Positions 9,508-17,943 of a DNA stretch of 64,000 nucleotides are shown here, in pieces (the stretch's first letter is position 1; each line of letters starts with the position of its first letter). The position numbers were made by a program, and so were the translations under genes. The notes below the pieces were generated by a model. That model worked only from the letters and a program-made list of their open reading frames with translations, did no database searches and had not been told where the DNA came from. The stretch is from JAFGGG01 sp964638895 (GTDB lineage Bacteria; Spirochaetota; Spirochaetia; SZUA-6; RPPD01), in NCBI GenBank assembly GCA_964638895.1, contig CAZWYY010000008.1:1-64000 (forward strand). The letters are read 5' to 3'.

Positions 9508-9536
9508 ATCCTACTTTTTTTTTGCCGCTTTTTCAA
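9508..9536 (-). promoter_or_regulatory. sigma70-type promoter of the GNAT/hydrolase/queG-like operon
   Basis: On the minus strand TTGAAA (9536-9531), a 17-base spacer and TAGGAT (9513-9508). The mRNA should begin near 9501, leaving a leader with an AAGGAG SD before ATG 9475. Confidence 0.55.
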
Positions 9537-9593
9537 GGCCGTGCTTTCCGTATTCGCGTGGTCCGGCGGGCGAATATAAATTGCCGGTATGAC

Positions 9594-9623
9594 TTGTCAT
9601 ACACGCGCCGCGTACGGTATTAT
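9594..9623 (+). promoter_or_regulatory. promoter of serS, predicted near-leaderless
   Basis: TTGTCA (9594-9599), an 18-base spacer and TATTAT (9618-9623). Seven bases separate the -10 from ATG 9631, so transcription should start at or next to the start codon. No SD is present between the -10 and the ATG. Confidence 0.6.
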
Positions 9624-9630
9624 CAGATCC

Positions 9631-10905
9631 ATGCTGGATTTTAAATTTATCAAGGACAACCTCGCGGCGGTCAGGGAAAACATCGCGTTGCGGAACGTGA
9701 AGGCGGACGCCGACCTGGTTGCGGAACTGTATCAGAAACGTAATTTGCTGCAGCAGCAGGCGGATGATCTCAGACAGCTTCGCAATGAGAACACGGAGAA
9801 GATGAAGTCCGCGGCAGGCAAAGAGGAGCGGGAGAAACTGATCGGCCGGGGCAGGGAGTTAAAGGAGCGCATCACCACTCTGGAGGAAGAGTATCGCCTG
9901 GCGCAGGAGCGGCTTCTGGACGAAGCGGACAAGATACCGAACATGACCCATCCGGATGTTCCGGCGGGCGGGGATGAATCAGCGAACAGGGAATTGAAAC
10001 GGTGGGGGGAGGTTCCCCGTTTTGATTTCAAGGCCAGGGATCACCTGGAACTGGGCCAGTCCCTGGACCTGATTGATTTCGAGGGCGCGCAGCAGGTGAC
10101 GGGCCAAAAGTTCTATTATCTGAAAAACCAGGCAGTGATCTTGGAGCTGGCGCTTGTCCGCTATGCGCTTGATCTGCTGCAGACCGAGGGGTTCACCCCC
10201 ATGATAACACCGGACCTGGCGCGCGAAGACATAGTCCGGGGCCTGGGGTTCAATCCGCGGGGGGAGGAATCCAATATCTATACGGTGGAAAACACCGGAA
10301 CCTGTCTCATCGGCACTGCGGAGATCACCCTGGGCGGGTATTTCGCTAAAAGTCTGCTTGCCGCCGAATCGCTTCCCCTGAAGCTGTGCGGGCTTTCCCA
10401 TTGTTTCCGGCGGGAGGCCGGGGCCGCGGGACAGTATTCCAAGGGGCTGTACCGCGTACACCAGTTCACCAAGCTTGAGATGTTCGTCTTCTGCCTGCCG
10501 GGTGAATCGGAGCGCCTGCACGACTATATGCTCGGCGTGGAGGAGCGGATTTACCAGGGGCTGGGCATACCCTACCGTGTGGTCGATGTGTGCGCCGGAG
10601 ATTTGGGGAACCAGGCCTACAGGAAATACGATATCGAGGCCTGGATGCCCGGCAGGGGCGAGTCCGGCGAATGGGGCGAGATCACAAGCGCTTCCAACTG
10701 CACCGACTATCAGGCCCGCCGCCTGCAGATCAGGACCAAACAGGGGGGCGGTAACATTTTTGTCCATATGTTAAACGGCACCGCCGTTGCGGTATCGAGA
10801 ACTCTTATTGCGTTGTTTGAGAATTTTCAGACAAAAGACGGAGGGGTGACCATTCCCCGGGGATTACGGCCCTACACGGGTTTTGATAAGATAGACGCCC
10901 GTTAA
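9631..10905 (+). CDS. serS: seryl-tRNA synthetase
   Basis: Class II aminoacyl-tRNA synthetase that charges tRNA-Ser (and tRNA-Sec). 424 residues, normal length. It begins MLDFKFIKDN and has the long antiparallel coiled-coil arm (about residues 25-105, rich in KRNLLQQQADDLRQLRNENT) that grips the tRNA variable arm. The catalytic core follows, with motif 2 (HCFRREAGAAGQ), motif 3 (NGTAVAVSRTLIALFENFQ) and EITSASNCTDYQARR. The start at 9631 is chosen because homology begins there and because the promoter's predicted transcription start coincides with it. An upstream in-frame ATG at 9589 lies inside or before the promoter and is unlikely. Monocistronic; it converges with a small minus-strand gene across a hairpin. 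Confidence 0.97.
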   Translation: MLDFKFIKDNLAAVRENIALRNVKADADLVAELYQKRNLLQQQADDLRQLRNENTEKMKSAAGKEEREKLIGRGRELKERITTLEEEYRLAQERLLDEADKIPNMTHPDVPAGGDESANRELKRWGEVPRFDFKARDHLELGQSLDLIDFEGAQQVTGQKFYYLKNQAVILELALVRYALDLLQTEGFTPMITPDLAREDIVRGLGFNPRGEESNIYTVENTGTCLIGTAEITLGGYFAKSLLAAESLPLKLCGLSHCFRREAGAAGQYSKGLYRVHQFTKLEMFVFCLPGESERLHDYMLGVEERIYQGLGIPYRVVDVCAGDLGNQAYRKYDIEAWMPGRGESGEWGEITSASNCTDYQARRLQIRTKQGGGNIFVHMLNGTAVAVSRTLIALFENFQTKDGGVTIPRGLRPYTGFDKIDAR

Positions 10906-10944
10906 AAAGGGGCCGTCCCTTTCCCATATCTGAAGGACAGCCCC
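10904..10944 (-). terminator. Rho-independent terminator of the zinc-ribbon gene, at the serS 3' end
   Basis: On the minus strand a GC-rich hairpin with arms at 10944-10933 and 10921-10909 (GGGGC paired with GCCCC, one mismatch, GTCC/GGAC) is followed directly by TTTTT (10908-10904). It lies 12 bases past the stop of the gene ending at 10957. The plus side has no T-run, so it should terminate the minus gene and only perhaps slow serS transcription. Confidence 0.65.
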
Positions 10945-10956
10945 CGTTATGCGCGG

Positions 10957-11169
10957 CTATTTGCACACCTTAGCGAGTACGTCGCTGTATGTTTTGTGAA
11001 AATCGGATAATGAGTATTTTCTTTTTGAACCCATGCTTGCCGAGACCTTGTCGTCGAACACCCTCTTGCACGATAGGCAGAGTGCTTTATCTTTGATTGT
11101 AATGTAATTAATATCCTTGGAAGCATCTTTTATTGGTTTCCTACAGGAATCACAGATAATGGTTACCAT
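10957..11169 (-). CDS. small zinc-ribbon-like protein, 70 residues
   Basis: No family recognised. The protein has two CxxC pairs, CDSC (residues 6-9) and CLSC (31-34), the layout of a single zinc ribbon, followed by a basic tail (SMGSKRKYS) and a Lys-Cys-Lys end. An SD (GGAGAG) precedes ATG 11169, and a promoter at 11218-11246 reads toward it. A terminator lies 12 bases after the stop, so this is a complete one-gene transcription unit. Length and charge would suit a nucleic-acid-binding or accessory factor, but nothing fixes a role. Confidence 0.75.
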   Translation of the reverse strand: MVTIICDSCRKPIKDASKDINYITIKDKALCLSCKRVFDDKVSASMGSKRKYSLSDFHKTYSDVLAKVCK

Positions 11170-11217
11170 GTTTCTCTCCTCATTAATTAAATTTCGTTTT
11201 CATGAGATTCTGTTACT

Positions 11218-11246
11218 ATTTTATAAGATTCTTTTTTGCTTGTCGA
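11218..11246 (-). promoter_or_regulatory. promoter of the 70-residue zinc-ribbon gene
   Basis: Minus strand TCGACA (11246-11241), a 17-base spacer and TAAAAT (11223-11218). A leader of about 40 bases ends in a GGAGAG SD before ATG 11169. Confidence 0.5.
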
Positions 11247-11273
11247 GCATTCTTTTTATAAAGATTAATTTTA

Positions 11274-11302
11274 TTTACATGTTTTTTTAAAATTTGTAGT
11301 TT
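11274..11302 (+). promoter_or_regulatory. promoter of pncA-pncB
   Basis: TTTACA (11274-11279), 17 bases, TAGTTT (11297-11302). The predicted start is near 11309 and leaves a short leader with SD GGGAGGAAGGG before ATG 11326. It is divergent from the zinc-ribbon promoter. Confidence 0.5.
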
Positions 11303-11325
11303 ATAGACAGACAGGGAGGAAGGGA

Positions 11326-11964
11326 ATGATGAAAAAAGTAAACACAGGCGCGTTGGTCATAATTGATGTACAGAACGATTTCTGCCCCGGCGGAAGCCTG
11401 GCGGTTGAACACGGGGATGAGGTCATACCGGTCATAAACAGACTCATGCCCCTGTTTGCCAGGGTGGTGGCCACCCAAGACTGGCATCCCCCCCATCATG
11501 TTTCGTTTGCAACAAGCCACCCGGGTAAAAAGCCCCTGGACGCCGTCACGCACCTGGGCAAGGAACAGGTGCTGTGGCCCGATCACTGCGTGCAGGCCAC
11601 ACACGGCGCAGCCCTCCATCCCAACCTGGACCGGAGGCACATACACCTGCTTGTGCACAAGGGAATGGACCCGGATCTGGACTCGTATTCCGCGTTTTTT
11701 GAGAACGACAACAAGACCCAAACCGGCCTGCACGGTTACCTGCGGGTGCTGGGAATAACGGATCTTTTTTTCTGCGGCCTGGCCACGGATTACTGCGTGT
11801 TCGCCTCGGCCCGTGACGCCCTGGGTTTGGGTTTTACGGTGACGGTGATTCGGGACGCCTGCAGGGGTGTGGATTTTCCTCCGGGGAGCGTGCAAAAATC
11901 CCTGGAAACACTGCAAAACCAGGGCGCGGTCCTGCTTGACTCCGGAGACCTGGCACATGCCTGA
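11326..11964 (+). CDS. pncA: nicotinamidase
   Basis: Deamidates nicotinamide to nicotinate, the first step of NAD salvage. 212 residues. The isochorismatase-like fold shows the catalytic triad: Asp14 (VIIDVQNDF), Lys112 (VHKGMD) and Cys157 (GLATDYCV). Metal ligands Asp52, His54 and His58 or His87 are visible in TQDWHPPHHVS and LWPDHCVQ. Strong SD GGGAGGAAGGG upstream; a second ATG codon follows the first, so the start could be 11326 or 11329. The 3' end overlaps the pncB start by eight bases, so the two steps of the pathway are translated together. Confidence 0.95.
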   Translation: MMKKVNTGALVIIDVQNDFCPGGSLAVEHGDEVIPVINRLMPLFARVVATQDWHPPHHVSFATSHPGKKPLDAVTHLGKEQVLWPDHCVQATHGAALHPNLDRRHIHLLVHKGMDPDLDSYSAFFENDNKTQTGLHGYLRVLGITDLFFCGLATDYCVFASARDALGLGFTVTVIRDACRGVDFPPGSVQKSLETLQNQGAVLLDSGDLAHA

Positions 11965-13411
11965 ATCCACATTGTCCTCCGGAATTTCCGGTCTGAACAC
12001 TGACCTGTATGAGCTTACCATGATGCAGGGGTATTTCTCCCTGAAACATAATCCGGACGTGGTGTTCGATATGTTTATCAGAAGGCAGCCGTTCGGCGGG
12101 GGGTTTACGATATTTGCCGGGCTGGAGACCCTGCTTACGGACATTAAGGGCCTGCACTTTTCAAAGGAAGACATCCGCTACCTGGGGGGCCTGCGTTTGT
12201 TCCGGGATGATTTCCTGGAATATCTTTCCGAGTTCGGTTTCACGGGAGACATTTACGCGGTGGCCGAAGGCACGCCGGTATTCCCCTCTGAGCCCCTTAT
12301 CCGCGTACAGGGGAAGCTGCTTGAGGTACAGCTGATAGAGAGCCTGCTGCTCAACACCATTAATTTTCAAAGTCTGATCGCCACCAAGGCGGCCAGGATG
12401 TACCTGGCTTCCGGGCGGGGCATTATCGCCGAGTTCGGCCTGCGCCGGGCGCACGGCAGGGACGGCGCGCTTTCCGCATCAAGGGCGGCCTTTATCGGCG
12501 GCGCTTCGTCCACCTCCAACACCCTGGCCGGGCGGATGTTCGGTATTCCCGTAAAGGGAACGCAGGCGCATTCCTGGATCATGGCCTTTGACTCGGAAAG
12601 CCGGGCCTTTGAAAACTACGCCCGCATCTTCCCCGAGAACTGTATTCTCCTGATAGACACCTACAATTCCCTGCAAAGCGGTCTGCCGCATGCCATCGAA
12701 ACGGGAAGGCGGCTTAAGGAGCGGGGAATCGATAATTTCGGGGTCCGCCTGGACAGCGGCGACCTTGAGTATTTAAGCAAGCAGGTACGCGGGGAGCTGG
12801 ACAAGGCAGGTCTTGAAAAGGCTAAAATCGTGGTCTCTAATGAACTGAATGAACAGATCATCCAGCAGTTGGTGACACGGGGCGCGCCCATCGATATCTG
12901 GGGCGTGGGCACGAACCTGGTGACGGCCCAGGGAGACCCGGCCTTAAGCGGGGTATTCAAACTCGTTTCCCGCCGGCGTCAAAACCACATGGTCCCGGCC
13001 ATCAAGCTTTCCAACAATCCCGAAAAAACCACAAACCCGGGCATAAAGCAGGTATTCCGTTTTTATGATGGGCAGGGCTCGGCCTTGGCCGATCTGATGG
13101 CCCTGGATAATGAGGTTATACGGCAGGGGGAAGCGTACCGTTTTTATCATCCCTTGTATGAATACAAGTATTTTGATCTCAGTGAGTACGGATCGGCCCG
13201 GGCCCTGCTGCAGCTTAAAATGGAGAAGGGCGGGATCGTATACGACATGCCCGATCTTTCGCGGATCCGTGCGCACGCGCTGGAAGAACTTGACCGGCTT
13301 GACGATACCTATAAGAGGCTGATCAATCCCCATGTGTACAAGGTGTCGCTTTCACAGGGCTTAAAGGATTTAAAATTTAAATTAATGAAGGAAATGGCGC
13401 GGATCCCGTAA
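11957..13411 (+). CDS. pncB: nicotinate phosphoribosyltransferase
   Basis: Joins nicotinate and PRPP to give nicotinate mononucleotide, using ATP; it takes the product of the overlapping pncA. 484 residues. ATG 11957 is chosen because the family N-terminus (GLNTDLYELTMMQGYF) begins a few residues later and an upstream extension would lie in pncA in another frame. Family landmarks: FGLRRAHG (about 158-165), KGTQAHSWIMAF with the probable phosphorylated His205, GVRLDSGDL (about 259) and WGVGTNLVTAQGDPALSGV (about 315-333). Cytoplasmic. It looks like the long bacterial type related to Firmicutes and spirochaete enzymes, not the enterobacterial PncB. Confidence 0.95.
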   Translation: MPESTLSSGISGLNTDLYELTMMQGYFSLKHNPDVVFDMFIRRQPFGGGFTIFAGLETLLTDIKGLHFSKEDIRYLGGLRLFRDDFLEYLSEFGFTGDIYAVAEGTPVFPSEPLIRVQGKLLEVQLIESLLLNTINFQSLIATKAARMYLASGRGIIAEFGLRRAHGRDGALSASRAAFIGGASSTSNTLAGRMFGIPVKGTQAHSWIMAFDSESRAFENYARIFPENCILLIDTYNSLQSGLPHAIETGRRLKERGIDNFGVRLDSGDLEYLSKQVRGELDKAGLEKAKIVVSNELNEQIIQQLVTRGAPIDIWGVGTNLVTAQGDPALSGVFKLVSRRRQNHMVPAIKLSNNPEKTTNPGIKQVFRFYDGQGSALADLMALDNEVIRQGEAYRFYHPLYEYKYFDLSEYGSARALLQLKMEKGGIVYDMPDLSRIRAHALEELDRLDDTYKRLINPHVYKVSLSQGLKDLKFKLMKEMARIP

Positions 13412-13441
13412 ATTAATGAAAGGAAGGATTAAAGGAGGAGG

Positions 13442-14575
13442 ATGACAGAAGTATTGAATGTCGGGGAGCACAGAATCGGCCGAGGCAAACCCTGCTTTAT
13501 TATCGCGGAGCTGGGCACGGGCCATACCAGGGACATGGGGTACGCGCTGGAACTGGTGCGGGCGACCGTACGCTGCGGCGCCGACTGTGTCAAGGTGCAG
13601 ATTGTATTCGCGGACGAGATCCTGCATCCCCTGTCCGGTAACGTGAAGCTGCCAACCGGGGAGGTTCCCCTATATGAATGCTTTAAAGCGTGTGAACGGG
13701 ACCTTGCGTATTACCGGCGGATTAAGGAATACGCCGAGGAACAGGGACTGCTATTTCTGTGCAGCGTGTTCGGCACAAAAAGCCTTGACCTGGCCGGGGA
13801 GCTTGGTGTTCGTATGGTGAAGGTGGCCTCCCCGGAGCTGAATCACTACCCGCTGCTGACGGAGATCGCCCGGCGCGGTATGCCGGCCGTTCTCTCTACC
13901 GGTGTTTCCACCGAGGAGGACATCGGCAAGGCCCTTGCGGCGTTCCCCCGCGATGTGAGTATCCTGCATTGCGTTACCAGTTACCCGGCCCCTGAGAACG
14001 AGTATAACCTGCGGGTTATCCCGTGGCTTAAGGCGCGCTTTCACCTGCCTGTGGGCGTTTCGGATCACTCCCTTGACCCGATGATGGTGCCGGTACTGGC
14101 CGTTGCCTGCGGCGCCGACATCATAGAGAAACATGTCACCTTGTCCAAACTGGGCGGGGCCCTGGATGATCCCATCGCCCTGGATGCGGATGAGTTCGGG
14201 AGGATGGTGCGTCGTGTGCGTGAGGCCGGGGAGATAGGAGCGGATGAGGTTATTGAACGCATGACCGGGGAGTACGGCGGAGAGCGCGTGGCGGCCGTTC
14301 TGGGAGACGGTATAAAAAGACTTGCGCCCTCCGAGGAGCACAATTATTACACCACCAGGCGATCGATAATCGCCCTGAAATCAATACCCAAACACGCCCC
14401 GATTACCAGGGAGAATATCGCCCTGCTGCGCAGTGAAAAAAACCTGAAACCGGGGCTGGACCCCGAATATTTGCCCGCGCTCTACGGCCGCACGGCAAGC
14501 CGGCACATCCCTTCCGGTAAAGGCATCACCTGGGAAGATTTAAATATGATTGACCAAAGCGGTAATTTTTACTAA
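13442..14575 (+). CDS. NeuB-family sialic/nonulosonic acid synthase
   Basis: 377 residues. NeuB-type enzymes condense phosphoenolpyruvate with a hexosamine to make 9-carbon acids (N-acetylneuraminate, legionaminate, pseudaminate). The TIM-barrel part is clear: CFIIAELGTGH (19-29), GADCVKVQ, VKVASPELNH, MPAVLSTGVSTEEDI, LHCVTSYPAP, VGVSDHSLDP and IIEKHVTL. An antifreeze-like SAF domain ends the protein (RRSIIALKSIPKHAPIT onward, ~310-377). A perfect SD (AAAGGAGGAG) precedes ATG 13442. No neuA or neuC partner is in the window, so the exact sugar is open; flagellin or surface glycan decoration is one possibility. It lies 30 bases after pncB, perhaps co-transcribed. Confidence 0.88.
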   Translation: MTEVLNVGEHRIGRGKPCFIIAELGTGHTRDMGYALELVRATVRCGADCVKVQIVFADEILHPLSGNVKLPTGEVPLYECFKACERDLAYYRRIKEYAEEQGLLFLCSVFGTKSLDLAGELGVRMVKVASPELNHYPLLTEIARRGMPAVLSTGVSTEEDIGKALAAFPRDVSILHCVTSYPAPENEYNLRVIPWLKARFHLPVGVSDHSLDPMMVPVLAVACGADIIEKHVTLSKLGGALDDPIALDADEFGRMVRRVREAGEIGADEVIERMTGEYGGERVAAVLGDGIKRLAPSEEHNYYTTRRSIIALKSIPKHAPITRENIALLRSEKNLKPGLDPEYLPALYGRTASRHIPSGKGITWEDLNMIDQSGNFY

Positions 14576-14578
14576 AAT
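14550..14578 (+). promoter_or_regulatory. promoter of the HEAT-cyclase gene, predicted leaderless
   Basis: TTGACC (14550-14555), 17 bases, TAAAAT (14573-14578). The -10 overlaps the stop of the NeuB-type gene and ends eight bases before ATG 14587. There is no SD. Confidence 0.6.
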
Positions 14579-14586
14579 TCATATAC

Positions 14587-17500
14587 ATGGAAAAAGTAGC
14601 GCCATCGCTGCCTTCAGGAAGCCTCGTTTCCATTCTCACCCTGTTAAAAAACTTCTACGATGCTGAGATTTTTTCAGTACTTATCAAGGAGTTTTACAAT
14701 CCGGAACAGAAGGTAAGCGTGGCGGCCATCCGCTCCTCCGCCCTGCTGGGCAATGAGAGCGCGATCCCCCATTTGTTTAAAATTCTGGAAAAGGGCAGTC
14801 ATGAACAAAGACTCGCGGCCATTGACACGCTTGCCGAAATACGTGCGCCCTCGTCCGTGAATGTGCTTTACAAGTATTTTAATATCTTTACCGACAGCGC
14901 ACAGCGCCTGCAGATTGTGAAGGCCTTAACCAAAATATCCCCCGGGGATGATAAGGTAAAACAGCTGAACCGCCAACTGGTCAACAACCCCCAGGTAAAC
15001 GCTGATGTAAGGATATGGGCCGTAAAGGGACTTGTTGAGGCGCGGGATATTGATATTATCCGTAAATTGGTACAGAACGGTCACGTTGAGATCAGGCGTG
15101 AGATTATAAGCGGTATAATTCATTTTAACAACGAAGAAGCGGTTCCTTTTATTGAAGGCCTTCTTGAAGACTCCCGGTCCTTGCCCCCCTTGGAGATGGG
15201 CCCTTTTTTAGCCGCATACATGGTTCATCTCAAACGGCCCGAGACCAAGTTTATCCTGGAGAAATCCAGGAAGGGCGGCAAGAAAATGATCAGTGCCTGC
15301 CTTGATTCCATTTTATCGTATTCCGAAGGTTTTCCCTATCCGCTCAATATTTTCAAGGCACTTTTGATCTTTCCCTATTTTGACAACCAAACCGAAGCAA
15401 TGAACGGCAACTGCCTGGAACGGATTATTTCATTTATAAAGAACGACCACCCCTTTCTATTAAATGAGCTTTCCGTGATTACCGTCGCCCACCTGGAAGC
15501 CCTGTTCAACAATGTAAGGAAAAATTTTATCTCCATAGCCGGGGCAAGCCAAAGGAACATGCTGTTGATGCTGCTGTTTGCCAACCTGATTGAGCGTTAC
15601 GGGAACGAGATTTTGCTGCTTGACCTGAAAGAGTACCTGCGGGGCAGTCTGCGCTTCAGCAAGGCCGAGCTTTTGGAAAACATCCGTATGGTTTTAAAGG
15701 GCGCAAGTGACGAAGAAAAACACCGTTTTAACGCCTGCCTGCCGTTGCTGCAGCAGGAGAAGAAGGCGCAAAACCTACAGCTTATCAATTTGTTGAACCG
15801 GGTTGATTTCAACCGGCTGTTTAAGCTGCGGCGCCTGAACCGGTTCATCCGCCTGGCCGGAATATTGAATATAAAAACCATAATCAAACTGTTGCAAAAT
15901 ATACTGGAATTTGCGCGCAAGGAATACATCCTCTTTTTGGAAGAGACCAGCGTGGTAACCCTATGCCAATTGTATGATAAGACAACTATGGATGAGGCGG
16001 CCGCGTTTTTTTCCAATCCGGGCAAACATTTACCGTCCGTGAAAGGGTACAGCCGGGGCGCCCGTTTTTTCCCCCCCAATCTTTATATTCGAAACCTGAT
16101 AGACCTCCTGCTCAATAACAGGGTGCCCGACAGCGTGAAGGATCTTGTAGCCGATTCACTGCTGACCATGGATCTCTCCAAGATCAAGGGCGTTCACCTG
16201 TCACTGCTGCGCCTGTTGATTAAATCCGGGTTTAAACAGAATATCAAGGAGAAATTGCAGGAGATCACCAGCGCCTGCCCTGATTCCGGCGCGTTCCAAC
16301 TGCTTATGGATCTGACCGCCGAAAAGGATGTGTTTCTGAAAAATCTGGCCATCCGTACACTGAGGAACATCGCTCGCAGGGATAAGAATATATCCCGTGA
16401 GCCGCTTATCAACCGGTTTTACAGCCTCCTGGATGATCCCCAAAAGGAGACCAGGCAGCAGGCACTGATCGCCCTGATAAGCCTGAGGGATGATTACGCG
16501 ATTGAGGTGCTGGGCGATTATTTCAAGGGTTCCAGACTTAAGGAAGCGCCCCAGGTTCTGAGAAAGCTGGAGAAACCCCTTTCCTCCGAGGTGATTTCCC
16601 TGCTGCTTAAAACCCTGGTCATCGACGATGAAGCATTGCAGGAAGTCCTGCGCGAGGTGTTGGGCGGCGAGGTAAACGGAAGATATGCCGAACAGATAAG
16701 GAACATCCTGTTGGAGCTGTTGAAGTACCGCCCGCAAACGATACAGGCGGGCACGGCCAAAAGCTCCGCCGCGGAGCTTACGGACAACACTATGGTGGAC
16801 CGGCCCAAGAAGGAGTTCATATTCAAAAGGGAAAACACGCAGATACTCACGGTGTTTTTTATCGATATCGCGAGTTATACCGAGAAATCATCCCTGATCG
16901 ATACCACCACCCTGATGAGCCTGATCGAGTCGTTCGAGGGAATTGTTATTCCGATTATTCGCGGGTTGAACGGTACACTGATAAAAACCATGGGAGACGG
17001 GATGCTGTCCGTGTTCAAGCACCCGTTGAACGCCATCATCTCGGCCCTGCAGATTCAGGACAAGATAGCCCAGTACGACCAGTACAGGGTTGAACAGGAA
17101 AAATTCCAAGTGCGCATCGGCATAAACACGGGAGTTGTGATCAGGAAAGAGGGGGATGTTTTCGGGGATGTGGTAAATATCGCCTCGCGCATGGAAACCG
17201 CGGCAAATCCCGGAGATATAATGATTACCTATTCCACCTACAATGAAATAAAAAGCTATGTGAACTGTACTGAGCTGGGTAAACTTAATATCAAGGGCAA
17301 GCAGCAGCCCATGACCGCCTACCTGGTCCAGGGGATGAAACCGGAATATTCATATCTGCCCCAGGTAAACGGCAATGAAAAACAACCGTCGGGCGACGGC
17401 AAGGCAGGCGAGGCCGTGGTTGGCTTGAAACAATCTCTATTCAGTCCCTGTTTCACCATTCCCGAAAAACTGCGGTTCGGTAAGGATCTTTTACGGGATG

Positions 17501-17670
17501 TGGGCAAACGCTTCGGGGATATCAGCACGGCCGTGGAGGAGATTGTCTGGGACTACCAGGAAGAGTATGAGTTTAAAAGGTACCTGCAGCAAAAGTGGGA
17601 TGAGTTGATTTTAATCTGGCAAAAGCGTGACTCCGGGGCGGATCAGGGCCTGAGCGGGGCGGCTTTGTAA
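14587..17670 (+). CDS. HEAT-repeat protein fused to class III adenylate/guanylate cyclase domain
   Basis: 1027 residues. Residues ~1-725 are alpha-helical HEAT-like repeats (VSVAAIRSSALLGNESAIPHL type units early, RTLRNIARRDKNISREPLI and QALIALISLRDDYAIEVLGDY late). Residues ~748-915 are a class III nucleotide cyclase domain that should make cAMP from ATP. The two metal aspartates are Asp760 (FFIDIASYT) and Asp804 (KTMGDGML); Asn864 and Arg868 (GDVVNIASRME) are the transition-state pair, so the site looks intact. Lys800 lies before the metal loop. A ~110-residue C-terminal tail follows. No membrane helix or signal peptide, so it is cytosolic; the HEAT part probably senses or binds a partner. 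Starts at 14587 from its own near-leaderless promoter. Confidence 0.88.
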   Translation: MEKVAPSLPSGSLVSILTLLKNFYDAEIFSVLIKEFYNPEQKVSVAAIRSSALLGNESAIPHLFKILEKGSHEQRLAAIDTLAEIRAPSSVNVLYKYFNIFTDSAQRLQIVKALTKISPGDDKVKQLNRQLVNNPQVNADVRIWAVKGLVEARDIDIIRKLVQNGHVEIRREIISGIIHFNNEEAVPFIEGLLEDSRSLPPLEMGPFLAAYMVHLKRPETKFILEKSRKGGKKMISACLDSILSYSEGFPYPLNIFKALLIFPYFDNQTEAMNGNCLERIISFIKNDHPFLLNELSVITVAHLEALFNNVRKNFISIAGASQRNMLLMLLFANLIERYGNEILLLDLKEYLRGSLRFSKAELLENIRMVLKGASDEEKHRFNACLPLLQQEKKAQNLQLINLLNRVDFNRLFKLRRLNRFIRLAGILNIKTIIKLLQNILEFARKEYILFLEETSVVTLCQLYDKTTMDEAAAFFSNPGKHLPSVKGYSRGARFFPPNLYIRNLIDLLLNNRVPDSVKDLVADSLLTMDLSKIKGVHLSLLRLLIKSGFKQNIKEKLQEITSACPDSGAFQLLMDLTAEKDVFLKNLAIRTLRNIARRDKNISREPLINRFYSLLDDPQKETRQQALIALISLRDDYAIEVLGDYFKGSRLKEAPQVLRKLEKPLSSEVISLLLKTLVIDDEALQEVLREVLGGEVNGRYAEQIRNILLELLKYRPQTIQAGTAKSSAAELTDNTMVDRPKKEFIFKRENTQILTVFFIDIASYTEKSSLIDTTTLMSLIESFEGIVIPIIRGLNGTLIKTMGDGMLSVFKHPLNAIISALQIQDKIAQYDQYRVEQEKFQVRIGINTGVVIRKEGDVFGDVVNIASRMETAANPGDIMITYSTYNEIKSYVNCTELGKLNIKGKQQPMTAYLVQGMKPEYSYLPQVNGNEKQPSGDGKAGEAVVGLKQSLFSPCFTIPEKLRFGKDLLRDVGKRFGDISTAVEEIVWDYQEEYEFKRYLQQKWDELILIWQKRDSGADQGLSGAAL

Positions 17671-17678
17671 CCCACGCC

Positions 17679-17706
17679 TTGACAAAACCCGCCTTTTAGG
17701 TATATC
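17679..17706 (+). promoter_or_regulatory. promoter of the cobalamin-riboswitch operon
   Basis: TTGACA (17679-17684), 16 bases, TATATC (17701-17706). The predicted transcript begins about 17713, just before the riboswitch. Confidence 0.55.
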
Positions 17707-17717
17707 ACATAAAATAA

Positions 17718-17912
17718 TCTACTGTTTGGGGAGAGCGGAATGCGGTGTGAATCCGCAGCGGTCCCGCCACTGTAACCGGGGATGAACGGGGGCAGAGATG
17801 CCATTGCCGGTATCGGGCGGCAGCAACCTGAGGTATTCAGGTGCGCAGCAGCCGATACACGGCGAGAAGGAGCCCTTAAATAAGACGATCCGGAAGCCAG
17901 GAAACCCTCCTT
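17718..17912 (+). promoter_or_regulatory. cobalamin (adenosylcobalamin-type) riboswitch
   Basis: The conserved blocks occur in the right order: GGAATGCGGTGTGAATCCGC (about 17736-17755), the core GGTCCCGCCACTGTAA (17760-17775), a variable arm with GGCAGCAACCTGAGG, and the B12 box GGAAGCCAGGAAACC (17892-17906). It sits between a promoter and the SD of a TonB-dependent receptor gene, the usual target. CTCCTT (17907-17912), directly after the B12 box, is exactly complementary to the SD AAGGAG (17931-17936). With cobalamin bound, the downstream pairing would hide the SD, so control is probably at translation initiation. Confidence 0.95.
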
Positions 17913-17943
17913 AAAACAACAACCTCGAGGAAGGAGAAACCTT

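Noticed and set aside
9979..10767. Long open frame on the minus strand opposite serS
   Set aside because: It is entirely within a well-conserved gene, has no SD or promoter and no recognisable protein features; a by-product of GC-rich codon use.
11287..12174. Minus-strand open frame across pncA and the start of pncB
   Set aside because: Both plus-strand genes have catalytic motifs and overlap each other; the opposite frame has no family features.
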